Origin: Arthrobacter sp. StoSoilB19
GTDB taxonomy: Bacteria > Actinomycetota > Actinomycetes > Actinomycetales > Micrococcaceae
Assembly: GCF_019977275.1 (NCBI RefSeq)
Contig: NZ_AP024650.1
Coordinates: forward strand, 4,306,704-4,370,703
DNA: 64,000 nt
Reading direction: 5' to 3'
Made by a program: the position numbers and the translations under genes. The notes below the pieces were generated by a model. The model did no database searches and was not told where the DNA came from. It was given only the letters and a program-made list of their open reading frames with translations. The first letter of the stretch is position 1. The number at the start of each line of letters is the position of its first letter. Shown here piece by piece: positions 43,212 through 52,426 of the stretch.

Positions 43212-44658
43212 GGGACCCCGCCTTCGCCGCGCGGAATGAAGCCGGCAGCTTGAGCCGGATCCGGTCCGGCGCGTTGGAGAAGGGGCCGCCGTGGGGGTCG
43301 TCCAGGTGGTGGCGGCGGATGGGATCATAGGCGGGATCGTAAATGTCCCAGACGACGCGTGCCATGAGATAGGCCACCGCGGCCATATGCGCGGCCACCG
43401 CCAGGACGTAGTAGGGCATGTCCAGGTTGTGCTGGGAGGAACCTGCGCTGGTCACCTGTCCAAGGTACATCCATATCGCAGCCCAATGCAGGGCTTCGAT
43501 GCCCTGCCAGACCAGGAAGTCGCGCCACCGCGGCCGGGCCAGGGCCAGCAGCGGAATGAGCCACACCACGTATTGGGGCGAATACACCTTGCTGGTAAGG
43601 ATGAAGGCCGCCACGATCAGGAAGGCGAGCTGCGCCATGCGGGGACGGCGGGGGGCCGTCAACGCAACAGCGGCAATGCCTGCACAGGCCACGGCAAAGA
43701 ACCCGGTGGAAAACATGCTGACGGCACCGGCGCCAAGCCCGGACCAGCCCAGCCTGTCCGCCACCAGGTTGTAGGCAAACCAGGCTGAGCTGTACCCGGC
43801 GCCCCGCTCAGCGCTGTACTGGAAGAAGAAGGCCCACCCGGGAGGGTTGGCGGCCGCGAACGGCAGGTTCACTGCCAGCCAGGTGGCGGCCGCGCTGCCA
43901 CCGGCCACCAGCAGCGGTCGCCATCTTCCCGTGCGTACTGCAAGCAGCAGGATGGCGCCCAGCACCAGCAGCGGATACAGCTTGGTGGCCGTGGCGAGGC
44001 CAATCATGACCCCTGCGGGTACAAGCCGTTGCCGGGCAAAGAAGTACATCCCCAGGGCAAGCAGGCATGCGGCCCAAAGGTCCCAGTTGATGGTTCCGGC
44101 CAGCACGATCCCCGGGGCCACCGCCACCATGGCCGCATCCCACGGACGGCGGCCGGGCATGCGTGCTGTCACCAGCACGGTGGCCATGGCCACCGCCGCC
44201 AGCAGCACCGCGTTGATGTCAAAGTAGGCCAGGGCGCGGGCACCGGCCTCTCCGCCGGGTACCAGCCAGGCCGTCACACCCGCGATCAGCCCAAGGAGCA
44301 CCGGGTATTCGAACTGGCTGCCGCTGCCCAGGATGGGAAAGATTCCCGCGGCCATGCCGCGGTTGCGGAACAATTCGGGGAAATCCGAGTAACACGTGGC
44401 ATAGAACTGCGTGGGCGTCTCCCAGCCGTTGGCCCTGCAATAGCCCTTCAGCAGGACCCCCACCAGGGCTGCCAGGGCCGTGAGGACAATGAGCACCCGT
44501 TCCACCGAGTAGATACCGGGGGAGACCACGCCGGGATCTGTCCTGGATCCCAGCGGGCCGCCGATCACCTCGGTGAAATTCCGCAGCAGGGCATCGCTGC
44601 GGCTGGGCACTACGATTCGGGGCCGTCGTCCGCTGTCCGGCGACTGGGTCTCGTGCAT
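43204..44658 (-). CDS. GT87/DUF2029-like membrane glycosyltransferase
   Basis: 484 residues with about ten to twelve transmembrane helices and the pattern of polyprenyl-phosphate-mannose-dependent mannosyltransferases: YATCYSDFPELFRNRG in the first outside loop with an acidic pair, and KLYPLLVLGAILLL. It likely adds mannose to lipoglycans such as PIM-derived polymers (family inference). It is coupled to the oxidoreductase gene. Confidence 0.85.
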   Translation of the reverse strand: MHETQSPDSGRRPRIVVPSRSDALLRNFTEVIGGPLGSRTDPGVVSPGIYSVERVLIVLTALAALVGVLLKGYCRANGWETPTQFYATCYSDFPELFRNRGMAAGIFPILGSGSQFEYPVLLGLIAGVTAWLVPGGEAGARALAYFDINAVLLAAVAMATVLVTARMPGRRPWDAAMVAVAPGIVLAGTINWDLWAACLLALGMYFFARQRLVPAGVMIGLATATKLYPLLVLGAILLLAVRTGRWRPLLVAGGSAAATWLAVNLPFAAANPPGWAFFFQYSAERGAGYSSAWFAYNLVADRLGWSGLGAGAVSMFSTGFFAVACAGIAAVALTAPRRPRMAQLAFLIVAAFILTSKVYSPQYVVWLIPLLALARPRWRDFLVWQGIEALHWAAIWMYLGQVTSAGSSQHNLDMPYYVLAVAAHMAAVAYLMARVVWDIYDPAYDPIRRHHLDDPHGGPFSNAPDRIRLKLPASFRAAKAGSRA

Positions 44659-44673
44659 GGCTTCGAGCTTACA

Positions 44674-44705
44674 GCCGGCCCCCTCCCGGGGGCTTGGGGG
44701 CCGGC
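44674..44705 (-). terminator. G+C-rich hairpin after the 42-residue ORF
   Basis: A 10-bp perfect stem, GCCGGCCCCC and complement, with a 12-nt loop starts 3 bp after the small ORF's stop and 16 bp before the GT87 start. It has no U-tract. Confidence 0.6.
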
Positions 44706-44708
44706 CCG

Positions 44709-44837
44709 TCAGCGCAGGCCACCTATTTGCTGGTGCATGAGCACGAAAACGTCGTTCCGGTGCTGCTCCAGCAGGGCGCTGTTAAAGGAACTGCGGCGCT
44801 GCAGGGGCCGGGACAGGAGTCCCATGATTTTTTGCAT
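44709..44837 (-). CDS. 42-residue small protein with strong Shine-Dalgarno
   Basis: The ORF starts MQKIMGLLSRPLQRRSSFNS and ends in MHQQIGGLR. AAAGGAGGT is about 10 nt before the ATG, or 7 nt before an in-frame TTG at 44840, making a 43-residue version possible. It is basic at the N-terminus and has no membrane segment. No family is recognised. A perfect ribosome-binding site and an immediate hairpin after the stop support it as a real gene. Confidence 0.6.
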   Translation of the reverse strand: MQKIMGLLSRPLQRRSSFNSALLEQHRNDVFVLMHQQIGGLR

Positions 44838-44840
44838 CAA

Positions 44841-45202
44841 GGGAGCCACCTCCTTTCTTCGGTTACAAGGCACAAAAGTGCATGGCGAATTAGCACCCCT
44901 TTTCAGTGCGCAAAAGCGCGGAAATTTGGGCGCAAGGAATTCACCGAGGGAATTAGTGGAATTGCGCAGGAGCGCCGTGGCAGCGCGGACTACCGGGAGC
45001 CGGAAGTGAACCGCAATGCCGGTGGGAGAGCTGTGGCAAATGCGGGACTATGCGGCTGCGAAGGGGAGGCCTGGGCAGCAGCAGTTCCCGGAAGTCAGCG
45101 GAGAAGCACGGTGGTCCGGCCTGGACGGCCCGTCTTGGACATGGAGTCCCGCCTGGGCCTTGACGGTACTGGCACCGTGGCCCGCGGCCAGGTGGCTGGC
45201 GC
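44841..45202. other. Gap between the two small ORFs
   Basis: About 360 bp. The half near 44860-44960 is relatively A+T-rich and contains, on the minus strand, TTGCGC and TAATTC 15 bp apart, a weak promoter candidate for the 42-residue ORF. A 15-codon frame (MSKTGRPGRTTVLLR) is present but without a good ribosome-binding site. No other gene is supported. Confidence 0.5.
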
Positions 45203-45337
45203 CTAGCGGCGTCGCAGCAGGCCCGGGAGGTCCGCCGGCCGGCGGTAACCCGAGTTGACCGAAGCCACGCGCACAGGATCAGCAAAGGCCGGGAATGCAT
45301 TGATGGAGGCATTCCATTCGCCAGTCAAAGTCATCAT
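45203..45337 (-). CDS. 44-residue small protein with strong Shine-Dalgarno
   Basis: Starts MMTLTGEWNASINAFPAFAD and ends GLLRRR. AAAAGGAGG lies about 8-10 nt before the double ATG. It is slightly hydrophobic in the first half and basic at the end, with no signal peptide or transmembrane helix. No family is recognised. It lies upstream, on the same strand, of the 42-residue ORF, and after a hairpin (45390-45414) that follows the phosphatase gene. Confidence 0.6.
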   Translation of the reverse strand: MMTLTGEWNASINAFPAFADPVRVASVNSGYRRPADLPGLLRRR

Positions 45338-45389
45338 TATCCCAACCTCCTTTTCTACTGTCCGCTGCGTGGATTGCAATGCGGTCTTT

Positions 45390-45414
45390 GACCCCGGCAG
45401 ATTGCCGTGGGGTC
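45390..45414 (-). terminator. Hairpin after the phosphatase gene
   Basis: GACCCC/GGGGTC plus GGCA/TGCC with a small bulge, between the histidine phosphatase stop and the 44-residue ORF. No clear U-tract. Confidence 0.5.
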
Positions 45415-45492
45415 AGGAATAAAGGTACCCCAGGAATTCGCGGAAGACCAGCAATTTCCGGAGAAAAGAAGAAAACTTTTGAATAGGGGTAT

Positions 45493-46077
45493 TTAGAGGC
45501 CCCAGCGGACAATGGCGGGGGTCTTCTTATCCCATCCAAGCGTGCAGACCTTCGCCGTGCCCAGGATGAAATGCCGGCCTTCCGTGGGCGGCAATTCCAG
45601 CCAGCGCGCGGTGAGGATCCGGGAGAAGTGCCCGTGCGCCACGATCAGCACATTGTCCATCCCGGATTCCAGGATCCGGCCGATGATCTTGTCCGCCCTG
45701 GCGGCAACCTCGTCGAGTGTCTCCCCGTTGGGCACGCCGTGGGTCCAGATCAGGTAGTCGGGGTTGTCCTTGCGGATCAGGTCCGAACTGATGCCCTCGT
45801 AGTCGCCATAGTTCCATTCGACCGCGAGCGGTTCATGCCGGGCATCGGGGAAGCCGGCGAGTTCGGCTGTCCGCCGTGCCCGCCGCAGCGGGGACGTGAG
45901 CACCAGGTCGAAGTCGACGCCGTCCAGCACCTTGCGGGCCTCCACGGCCTGCTGCTCGCCTTCCACCGTGAGGGGGAGATCGGTGAGGCCGGTGTACTGC
46001 CCGCTCTTTGACCATTCGGTTTCGCCGTGGCGGAGGATCCAGAGCTGGGGGCGCGGGGCAAAGGCGGGGTTGGTCAC
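45493..46077 (-). CDS. Histidine phosphatase family protein
   Basis: 194 residues. Phosphohistidine motif LRHGETEWS (about residues 14-22), then SPLRRARRTAELA, VEWNYGDYEG and the second catalytic His in VAHGHFSRIL. It is of the phosphoglycerate-mutase-like fold and dephosphorylates a small molecule in the cytoplasm. The GTG start overlaps the stop of the CCA-enzyme gene by 4 bp (GTGA). Confidence 0.93.
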   Translation of the reverse strand: MTNPAFAPRPQLWILRHGETEWSKSGQYTGLTDLPLTVEGEQQAVEARKVLDGVDFDLVLTSPLRRARRTAELAGFPDARHEPLAVEWNYGDYEGISSDLIRKDNPDYLIWTHGVPNGETLDEVAARADKIIGRILESGMDNVLIVAHGHFSRILTARWLELPPTEGRHFILGTAKVCTLGWDKKTPAIVRWGL

Positions 46078-47582
46078 TTGGACTCCTCAACGGGTGAAGG
46101 TTCGACGGCGGCGGAAGAGACTCCAGGGCCGGGTCCGGCAGGTGCTGATTCAGGCTGTTCGGCCCACCACCGGAGCAGGCGCGCCTCAGCTTCCGCGGTG
46201 GGCAGTGGTCCGTGTTCCATCCGTTCATTCAGGAGGAACTTGTAGGCGCGGCCCACCACAGGCCCCGGTTTGAGTCCCAGCACGGCCATGATCCTGGCCC
46301 CGTCCAGGTCCGGGCGCACTGCGTCCAGGGACTCCTGTTCCCGGAGTGCGGCGATGCGGGCTTCGAGGTCGTCGTAGGCGAAGGCCAGGCGCTCGGCCTT
46401 GCGCTGGTTCCGGGTGGTGACGTCGGAGCGGGTCAGGCGGTGCAGGCGCTCCAGCAGCGGACCAGCATCGGTCACGTACCGGCGGACGGCCGAGTCGCTC
46501 CAGCCGGCGTCGCCGTAGCCGTAGAAGCGCATGTGGAGCTCCACCAGGCGTGCCACGGCCTTGATGGTGTCATTGTCGAACCGCAGCGCCTTCATCCTCT
46601 TGGAGGTGAGCTTGGCACCCACCATGTCGTGGTGCCGGAAGCTCACCGCGCCGCCCGGTTCGAAGCGGCGCGTAGCCGGCTTCCCGACGTCGTGCATCAA
46701 TGCAGCGAAGCGCAGCACGAAGTCCGGTCCGGGCACCGGACCCTCCGCGTCGGTTTCGAGCTCGGCTGCCTGCTCCAGGACCTGGAGCGAGTGCTGGTAG
46801 ACGTCTTTATGCCGGTGGTGCTCGTCGGATTCGAGGCGGAGGGCGGAAACCTCGGGCAGTACATGCTCGGCCAGCCCGGTTTCCACCAGGAGGTCGATTC
46901 CCGTCCGTGGCCGGGCACCGCAAATCAGCTTGACCAGTTCATCCCGCACGCGCTCGGCGGAGATGATTTTGATCCGTTCCGCCATGCCTGTCATTGCGTC
47001 CCGCACGTCATCGTGGACCGAGACGCCCAGCTGCGCGGCGAACCTGGCGGCCCGCATCATCCGCAGGGGGTCGTCGGAGAAGGACGCTTCCGGCGCGCCG
47101 GGGGTGGCCAGCACGGAGGCGTGGAGGTCGCGGACGCCGCCGAAGGGGTCCACCAGCTCCATGGAGGGCAGCTTCAACGCCATGGCGTTAATGGTGAAGT
47201 CGCGGCGCAGCAGGTCATCAGTCAGCGAGGAACCGAACGCCACCACGGGCTTGCGCGAATCGGGATCGTACGCCTCGGCCCGGTACGTGGTGATCTCAAT
47301 CTGGAAGCCGGCCTTGCGCATGCCAATGGTGCCGAAGGCGCGCCCGATTTCCCAGAAGTTGTCCGCCCACTTTTTGATCAGGGCCACGGTCTGGTCCGGC
47401 GTGGCGTCGGTGGTGAAGTCAAGGTCGGGGGAGGTCCGCCCAAGGAACAGGTCACGCACCGGACCGCCCACCAGGGACAGCTCGTGGCCGGCGTCCACGA
47501 AGCGCCGGCCGAGCTCCAGGACCACCGGGTCCACCTTGAAGTCGACAGTGTGGGAATCAATCTTGTGATGTGCGTGCGACAT
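46074..47582 (-). CDS. cca: CCA tRNA nucleotidyltransferase
   Basis: 502 residues. Nucleotidyltransferase head: LVGGPVRDLFLGR and DLDFTTDATPD; RRDFTINAMAL is the RRD motif. An HD domain (LMHDVGKPATRRF, about residues 260-272) is fused in the middle, as in many actinobacterial enzymes. It adds or repairs the 3' CCA end of tRNA. It is divergent from the NUDIX gene with about 160 bp between. Confidence 0.95.
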   Translation of the reverse strand: MSHAHHKIDSHTVDFKVDPVVLELGRRFVDAGHELSLVGGPVRDLFLGRTSPDLDFTTDATPDQTVALIKKWADNFWEIGRAFGTIGMRKAGFQIEITTYRAEAYDPDSRKPVVAFGSSLTDDLLRRDFTINAMALKLPSMELVDPFGGVRDLHASVLATPGAPEASFSDDPLRMMRAARFAAQLGVSVHDDVRDAMTGMAERIKIISAERVRDELVKLICGARPRTGIDLLVETGLAEHVLPEVSALRLESDEHHRHKDVYQHSLQVLEQAAELETDAEGPVPGPDFVLRFAALMHDVGKPATRRFEPGGAVSFRHHDMVGAKLTSKRMKALRFDNDTIKAVARLVELHMRFYGYGDAGWSDSAVRRYVTDAGPLLERLHRLTRSDVTTRNQRKAERLAFAYDDLEARIAALREQESLDAVRPDLDGARIMAVLGLKPGPVVGRAYKFLLNERMEHGPLPTAEAEARLLRWWAEQPESAPAGPGPGVSSAAVEPSPVEESK

Positions 47583-47741
47583 AGTTCCTTAAGCTTGGCA
47601 GAAACCAGCGCCGCGGCAGTCCAAAAAGCGTCACGATCCGGGCCAATTGACCTTCGCCGCCGGAAAGTGCGTCATATCCTGTCCATGTTGGTGTCATGTT
47701 CCGGTCATCACGGAAGGGCAACAGTCGTTAGAGTGGACTCC

Positions 47742-48290
47742 ATGGCCCATCCAGTACCGAGCGCTCCAGGCAGGAGGACGAACGCACCATTGCCGTCGGC
47801 AATCGGGGCGCACGTTGCCCCTGCCCAGCAATCGGCACCGGCGTCGCTGCCTACGGTCGAGGAAGTCTCGGCCGGCGGTGTCGTGGTGGATACGTCCGAC
47901 GCCGGGTTGAGGGTTGCGATCATCGCCCGCCTTAATAGGGGTGGCCGCCTCGAGTGGTGCCTGCCCAAGGGCCATCCGGAGGGCAAGGAAAACAACGAAG
48001 AGGCCGCGGTCCGTGAGATTGCCGAGGAAACCGGCATCGAGGGCACCATCCTGGCGCCGCTTGGCAGCATCGACTACTGGTTCACCGTCAGCGGCCACCG
48101 GGTCCACAAGACCGTGCACCACTACCTCCTGCGGGCCACCGGCGGCGAACTCACCATCGAGAACGATCCCGACCAGGAAGCCGTGGACGTGGCGTGGGTC
48201 CCCATCCAGGAACTTGCCCGGAAGCTGTCATTCCCCAACGAACGCCGCATCGCCGACCTCGCCCGTGACGTCCTGCCCGGACACCTCTAA
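47742..48290 (+). CDS. NUDIX hydrolase
   Basis: 182 residues. The Nudix box is complete: GHPEGKENNEEAAVREIAEETGI (Gx5Ex7REUxEExGU). It hydrolyses a nucleoside diphosphate linked to another moiety. The N-terminal 40 residues are Pro/Ala-rich and unlike the fold. There is no Shine-Dalgarno; TAGAGT lies about 6 nt before the ATG, so translation may be leaderless; a GTG 9 nt upstream is the alternative. The gene is divergent from cca, and lies just before murJ, as in many actinobacteria. Confidence 0.93.
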   Translation: MAHPVPSAPGRRTNAPLPSAIGAHVAPAQQSAPASLPTVEEVSAGGVVVDTSDAGLRVAIIARLNRGGRLEWCLPKGHPEGKENNEEAAVREIAEETGIEGTILAPLGSIDYWFTVSGHRVHKTVHHYLLRATGGELTIENDPDQEAVDVAWVPIQELARKLSFPNERRIADLARDVLPGHL

Positions 48291-48341
48291 GCCCGGACGC
48301 CGCCGTCGCCATTGCGGTGTTAAGTGCCGGTGGGTGAGACG

Positions 48342-50492
48342 ATGAAGTCGATGTCAGCTACCAACTTTCCTTCCGACCGGTCCGGCCGGCCCGATGACGC
48401 GGCACCCGACGGCGTGCCCCCGGAGCCGGCCGCTCCGGACCTGGCCCAGCCCGTGGCCGCTGGCCCCAGCGAAACCCGTTCCAGCGCCATCATGGCCGCC
48501 GGAACGCTGGTTTCGCGTTTCCTGGGCTTCGGCAAGACCTGGATGCTCGGTACCGCCCTGGGCCTGGGCTCAACGGTCAATGACACGTTCATCAACGCCA
48601 ACAACCTGCCCAACCTGATCTTCCTCCTGGTGGCCGGCGGCGTGTTCAACGCGGTCCTGGTCCCACAGATCATCAAGGCCAGCAAGGCTCCGGACAGGGG
48701 AGCGGACTACATCAGCCGGCTGCTGACGCTGGCTGTCCTGCTCCTGTTCGGCCTGACGGCCCTGGTCACCCTGGCAGCTCCCGGCGTGATCGAACTGACC
48801 ACCCAGGGCTATTCACCCCAGCAAAAGGCCCTGGCGGTCACCTTCGCGTTCTGGTGCCTGCCGCAGATCTTCTTCTACGGCCTTTACGCCCTGCTCACCC
48901 AGGTCCTGAACGCCAACGGCGCCTTTGGCCCTGCCATGTGGGCGCCCATCATGAACAACCTGGTGGCCATCGCCGGCCTGGGCATGTTCATCTGGATTTT
49001 CGGCAGCAACGAGGTCAACCCGCACAACCTGGACAACTGGGGATCAACGCAAACGCTCCTGGTGGCAGGATTCTCCACCATCGGCGTGCTGTCCCAGACA
49101 GCCATCCTGCTGGTCCCGGTCTTCCGGCTGAAGCTCGGCCTCCGGCCACGGTTCGGCTGGCGCGGCGTGGGGCTGGGCCACGCAGCCAGGCTGAGCGTAT
49201 GGACGCTCCTGACGGCCGCCGTCGGGCAGCTCGCCTTCCTGTACGTCATGCGCATCGCCACCATTCCCGGCGCCGAACGCATCCGCCTGCAGCAGGCGGG
49301 GGACCCGTCGGCATACACCCTGCCCGGCAACGCGGTCCTTGAAGTGGCCAGCCAGCTGTACCTGCTGCCGCACTCGATCATTGCCCTGTCGCTGGCCACC
49401 GTGCTCTTCAACCGGATGACGCGGGCATCGCAGGACGGCAACCGGGCTGAACTGCGCGACGCCCTCTCCCACGGCCTGCGGACCATGGCCGTGGCCACTG
49501 TGTTCGGGGCGCTGGCACTGTTTGCCCTGGCCGGTCCGCTGGGCATGTTCTTCTCCGGCGGACTGCGGCAGGACGGCGTCATGCTGGCCCAGACGCTCAC
49601 CATCCTGGCCCTCAGCACTCCGTTCATGAGTGCCAACTTCATGATGTCCCGCGTGTTCTACGCCAACGAGGACGCCCGCACGCCGTTCTATGTCCAGCTG
49701 CTGCTCGCCGTGGTGTACGTGGCGGGGGCGTTTGCCATCCAGTTCCTGCCGGTGGGCCAGATCATCTACGCCATTGCCGTCCTCTACATGGTGGGCAACA
49801 TCCTCTCGGTGGTCATCAGCGCGTTCTTCCTGCGGCGCATGCTGGGCCACCTCGACGGCCCACGGATCGCCAACTCCTACATCCGCATGGGGTACGCGGC
49901 CCTCGGTTCGGCAATCGCCGGTGCGGGCGCCCTGTGGCTCATGGGCAGCTACAATCCGGACGGTTTCGCATGGCAGAACCGGATCACTGCCCTGGTCACC
50001 GTCATTGTGGTGGGACCCGTCATGCTGGTGGTGTACTTCGTCCTTCTCAAGCTGTTCCGGGTCTCAGAGCTCACCGACATGCTCCGGCCCCTGCTGGGCA
50101 GGTTTGGCCGCGGCAGCCAGGCCCCTGCTCCGGATGCCGGGGACGCGCCGTCGTCCCCTCCCGCTGAAGCTGTGGACGGGGAGCGCGGCCACCGCCCGGA
50201 GCGGGCCACCACGTCCGTTGATACCGGCCTTATCCCCCGTATCTCCGGTGAATTCGACGCCGTCTCCTTCCGTGCCGGCCCGGACCCGCAGCGTGGGACG
50301 CACCGTCCGCAGATGTACGACAGCGGCACGGCCCAGGGTGCCGAGGACGCCTACCTGCCGGGGGAGGACCAGCCCGGCACCGCCCGCGGCGGCCTGCTCA
50401 GGGAACAGATCCCGCTTCCCGGCCGCCGCACCTACCAGGGGAAGCCCGGCGAGAACCCGTATTTCAAGACCAGGCGCAAGCGGAAAAAGTAA
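48342..50492 (+). CDS. murJ: Lipid II flippase MurJ (MviN)
   Basis: 716 residues from ATG 48342; in-frame starts at 48324 and 48351 are possible. About fourteen transmembrane helices from residue 50 to 600 make the MOP-type flippase core that moves lipid II outward for peptidoglycan synthesis. A cytoplasmic tail of about 130 residues (Pro/Ala/Gly-rich, ending in RRKRKK) follows. It does not contain a kinase-like domain, which mycobacterial MviN carries; such a domain is encoded in the next gene instead. Confidence 0.95.
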   Translation: MKSMSATNFPSDRSGRPDDAAPDGVPPEPAAPDLAQPVAAGPSETRSSAIMAAGTLVSRFLGFGKTWMLGTALGLGSTVNDTFINANNLPNLIFLLVAGGVFNAVLVPQIIKASKAPDRGADYISRLLTLAVLLLFGLTALVTLAAPGVIELTTQGYSPQQKALAVTFAFWCLPQIFFYGLYALLTQVLNANGAFGPAMWAPIMNNLVAIAGLGMFIWIFGSNEVNPHNLDNWGSTQTLLVAGFSTIGVLSQTAILLVPVFRLKLGLRPRFGWRGVGLGHAARLSVWTLLTAAVGQLAFLYVMRIATIPGAERIRLQQAGDPSAYTLPGNAVLEVASQLYLLPHSIIALSLATVLFNRMTRASQDGNRAELRDALSHGLRTMAVATVFGALALFALAGPLGMFFSGGLRQDGVMLAQTLTILALSTPFMSANFMMSRVFYANEDARTPFYVQLLLAVVYVAGAFAIQFLPVGQIIYAIAVLYMVGNILSVVISAFFLRRMLGHLDGPRIANSYIRMGYAALGSAIAGAGALWLMGSYNPDGFAWQNRITALVTVIVVGPVMLVVYFVLLKLFRVSELTDMLRPLLGRFGRGSQAPAPDAGDAPSSPPAEAVDGERGHRPERATTSVDTGLIPRISGEFDAVSFRAGPDPQRGTHRPQMYDSGTAQGAEDAYLPGEDQPGTARGGLLREQIPLPGRRTYQGKPGENPYFKTRRKRKK

Positions 50493-50654
50493 ATTCCGTC
50501 CGGTCTGGCGCACGTCTTCTCCGCAGCCGTTTGGGGCGGATCGGCTAGGATCGAACAGGTACAGGGGTAGTTGCATTACGGGTTTGCCGTGCGCGGCACC
50601 CGAACGGCGGTTGCGTCATCAGACCGGCAATCCCGGACAGTCTAGGAGGAACAC

Positions 50655-52289
50655 GTGTCCAACCCGATCGACGTCGGATCAGTACTGGGCGGCCGCTACA
50701 AGGTCACCGCCACAGTGTTGGCCTCGCACGACCACGATCTGGTGCTGGACGGTGTGGACCAGGTCCTCAACCGCCCGGTCAGCATCCTGGTTGCCGGCCC
50801 GGAGAACACCGAACAGGTTGCGCAGAGCGCCCGCGAAGTCGCCACCGGCGAACGTCCCGGCACCGTTCAGGTCCTGGACCTTGGCGTCACCGAGGACGCC
50901 ACCTACCTCATCACCAACCACACATCCGCCGCCGACCTGCTGGACTTGGTGGTTGCGCCCAATCCGCCGTACGTGGAGCCATTCTTCACGGACACGCTGG
51001 GCAGTGAAATCTTCGGCCAGCCGCGGTCGCACGAGCCGGAGCCGTACGACGAGGAAGACCACGTCGACGCCGGATACATCAACTACGCCGATTCGCACCC
51101 CAGCCAGGTTGATCCATACCGTTCAGCGCCGGCCGTACCGCCCAGGCCGTCCGTTCGTCCCGCTGCCCAGCAGCCCGCCGCACCAGTGCGCGCTGCCGGG
51201 GCCGCTCCGGGCGCTGGTGCCGCTGCAGCGGCCGGTGGGGCTGCAGGTGCTGCTTCGAACAAGGGAAACGGGTCCTCCCGGATGGATCCGGATGCCACTG
51301 CAGCGCAGCCGGTGGCAACCAATGCCCAGTCCCCGTCCGGACGCGCCAGCGCTGCGGAGGCGGACACAGGACCCAACGATACCGCTGCCGCAAGCACCCC
51401 ACGGCAGCAGGTCCAGCCAACCGCTGAGGACCGGACGCCCAAGGTTTCCCTGTGGTCCGACGACGACTATGCGCAGTCAGGGGATCAGGACCACTACGAG
51501 GAAACCCACGAATCCCCGCAGGAATCGCATCCAGTCAAGGGGAAGGCAGCCCTCTTTGCACGTGCGGCTGCGCCCGCTGCCGCCGGCGTCGCCTTCGCGG
51601 ACCGTGCCGAGGATGACGACGACGATCGTGATGAGTCCGAAAACCAGCCCCGATCCATGCGCTGGCTGGTGGGCGGGCTCCTGGCCGTTGTGCTGATCGC
51701 CGGCCTGATCTTCGCCGTGACCAACCTGGGCAGCCTCTTTACGCCGGGGCCTCAGGCCAAGCCGACAACTGGCCCCGCAACCACCAACTCCCAGGCATCA
51801 GCGCCTGCCACTCAGGCAGCACCGTCGGCGCCGCCCGCCGTTCCGCCGGCCATCGAGAGCGTCAGCCGGCAGGGGAACTTCGACTTCGCCGCCACCTTCG
51901 ATGGCGATCTGGTCAAGGCCTACGACGGCAATGCCGCCAGCTACTGGTCCGATATGGAATTCGCCACGGAAAACTGGGGTGGCCTGGCCCCGCAGGGCGT
52001 CCCCCTCGTTGTGAAGCTGAAGAGCGCTGCCACTGTCTCCTCCATCACGCTCTCCCAGCTCGGGGGATCGGGGGGCAACATCACGGTCTACACCAATGAC
52101 CGGCCCACCATGGACGGAGCCAAGGCAGTAGGAACCAACAGCTTCACGTCCACAGACCTGAACATGCCCCTTCCGGAACCGGTGCAGGCACAGTACGTGA
52201 TTGTCTCCATCAATTCCCTTCCCAAGCTGGCGGCTCCCAAGACCCGCTACGGCTACGGTCTCCGGCTGGCTGAAATCAAGGTCCAGTAG
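50655..52289 (+). CDS. Degenerate pseudokinase N-lobe with discoidin-like C-terminal domain
   Basis: 544 residues. Residues about 8-110 (GSVLGGRYKVTATVL, then RPVSILVAGPENTEQVAQ, and PGTVQVLDLGVTEDATYLI) follow the N-lobe of a Ser/Thr kinase but lack the VAIK lysine and all C-lobe motifs (no HRD, no DFG). A long Ala/Pro/Gly-rich low-complexity region follows, then one transmembrane helix (about 337-360), then a Ser/Pro linker and a beta-sandwich-like extracellular domain (about 400-544) that resembles discoidin/carbohydrate-binding folds. It mirrors the C-terminal part of mycobacterial MviN. GTG at 50655 with AGGAGGA 4 nt upstream. Confidence 0.85.
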   Translation: MSNPIDVGSVLGGRYKVTATVLASHDHDLVLDGVDQVLNRPVSILVAGPENTEQVAQSAREVATGERPGTVQVLDLGVTEDATYLITNHTSAADLLDLVVAPNPPYVEPFFTDTLGSEIFGQPRSHEPEPYDEEDHVDAGYINYADSHPSQVDPYRSAPAVPPRPSVRPAAQQPAAPVRAAGAAPGAGAAAAAGGAAGAASNKGNGSSRMDPDATAAQPVATNAQSPSGRASAAEADTGPNDTAAASTPRQQVQPTAEDRTPKVSLWSDDDYAQSGDQDHYEETHESPQESHPVKGKAALFARAAAPAAAGVAFADRAEDDDDDRDESENQPRSMRWLVGGLLAVVLIAGLIFAVTNLGSLFTPGPQAKPTTGPATTNSQASAPATQAAPSAPPAVPPAIESVSRQGNFDFAATFDGDLVKAYDGNAASYWSDMEFATENWGGLAPQGVPLVVKLKSAATVSSITLSQLGGSGGNITVYTNDRPTMDGAKAVGTNSFTSTDLNMPLPEPVQAQYVIVSINSLPKLAAPKTRYGYGLRLAEIKVQ

Positions 52290-52301
52290 GCGTCTTTCCG
52301 C

Positions 52302-52348
52302 CTGCGGGTGTTGCCGGCGCTGTTACTGCTGCCCACCGGCACCCGCAG
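52302..52348 (+). terminator. Hairpin after the pseudokinase gene
   Basis: A 9-bp stem (CTGCGGGTG and complement) with an inner G+C stem 12 bp after the stop. No U-tract; terminator role is plausible only. Confidence 0.45.
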
Positions 52349-52426
52349 CGGGAATGTAGTCTGGAAAGAGCGCCCTGCGACGGCTGGTCCTCTGACTTCC
52401 CCGATGGTTCACCTTGCCCGGGCGCT

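Noticed and set aside
46212..48290. Very long plus-strand frame (about 690 codons) covering cca and the NUDIX gene
   Set aside because: Only the last 182 codons match a protein (NUDIX). The upstream part is the complement of cca and has composition typical of a shadow frame in high-G+C DNA.
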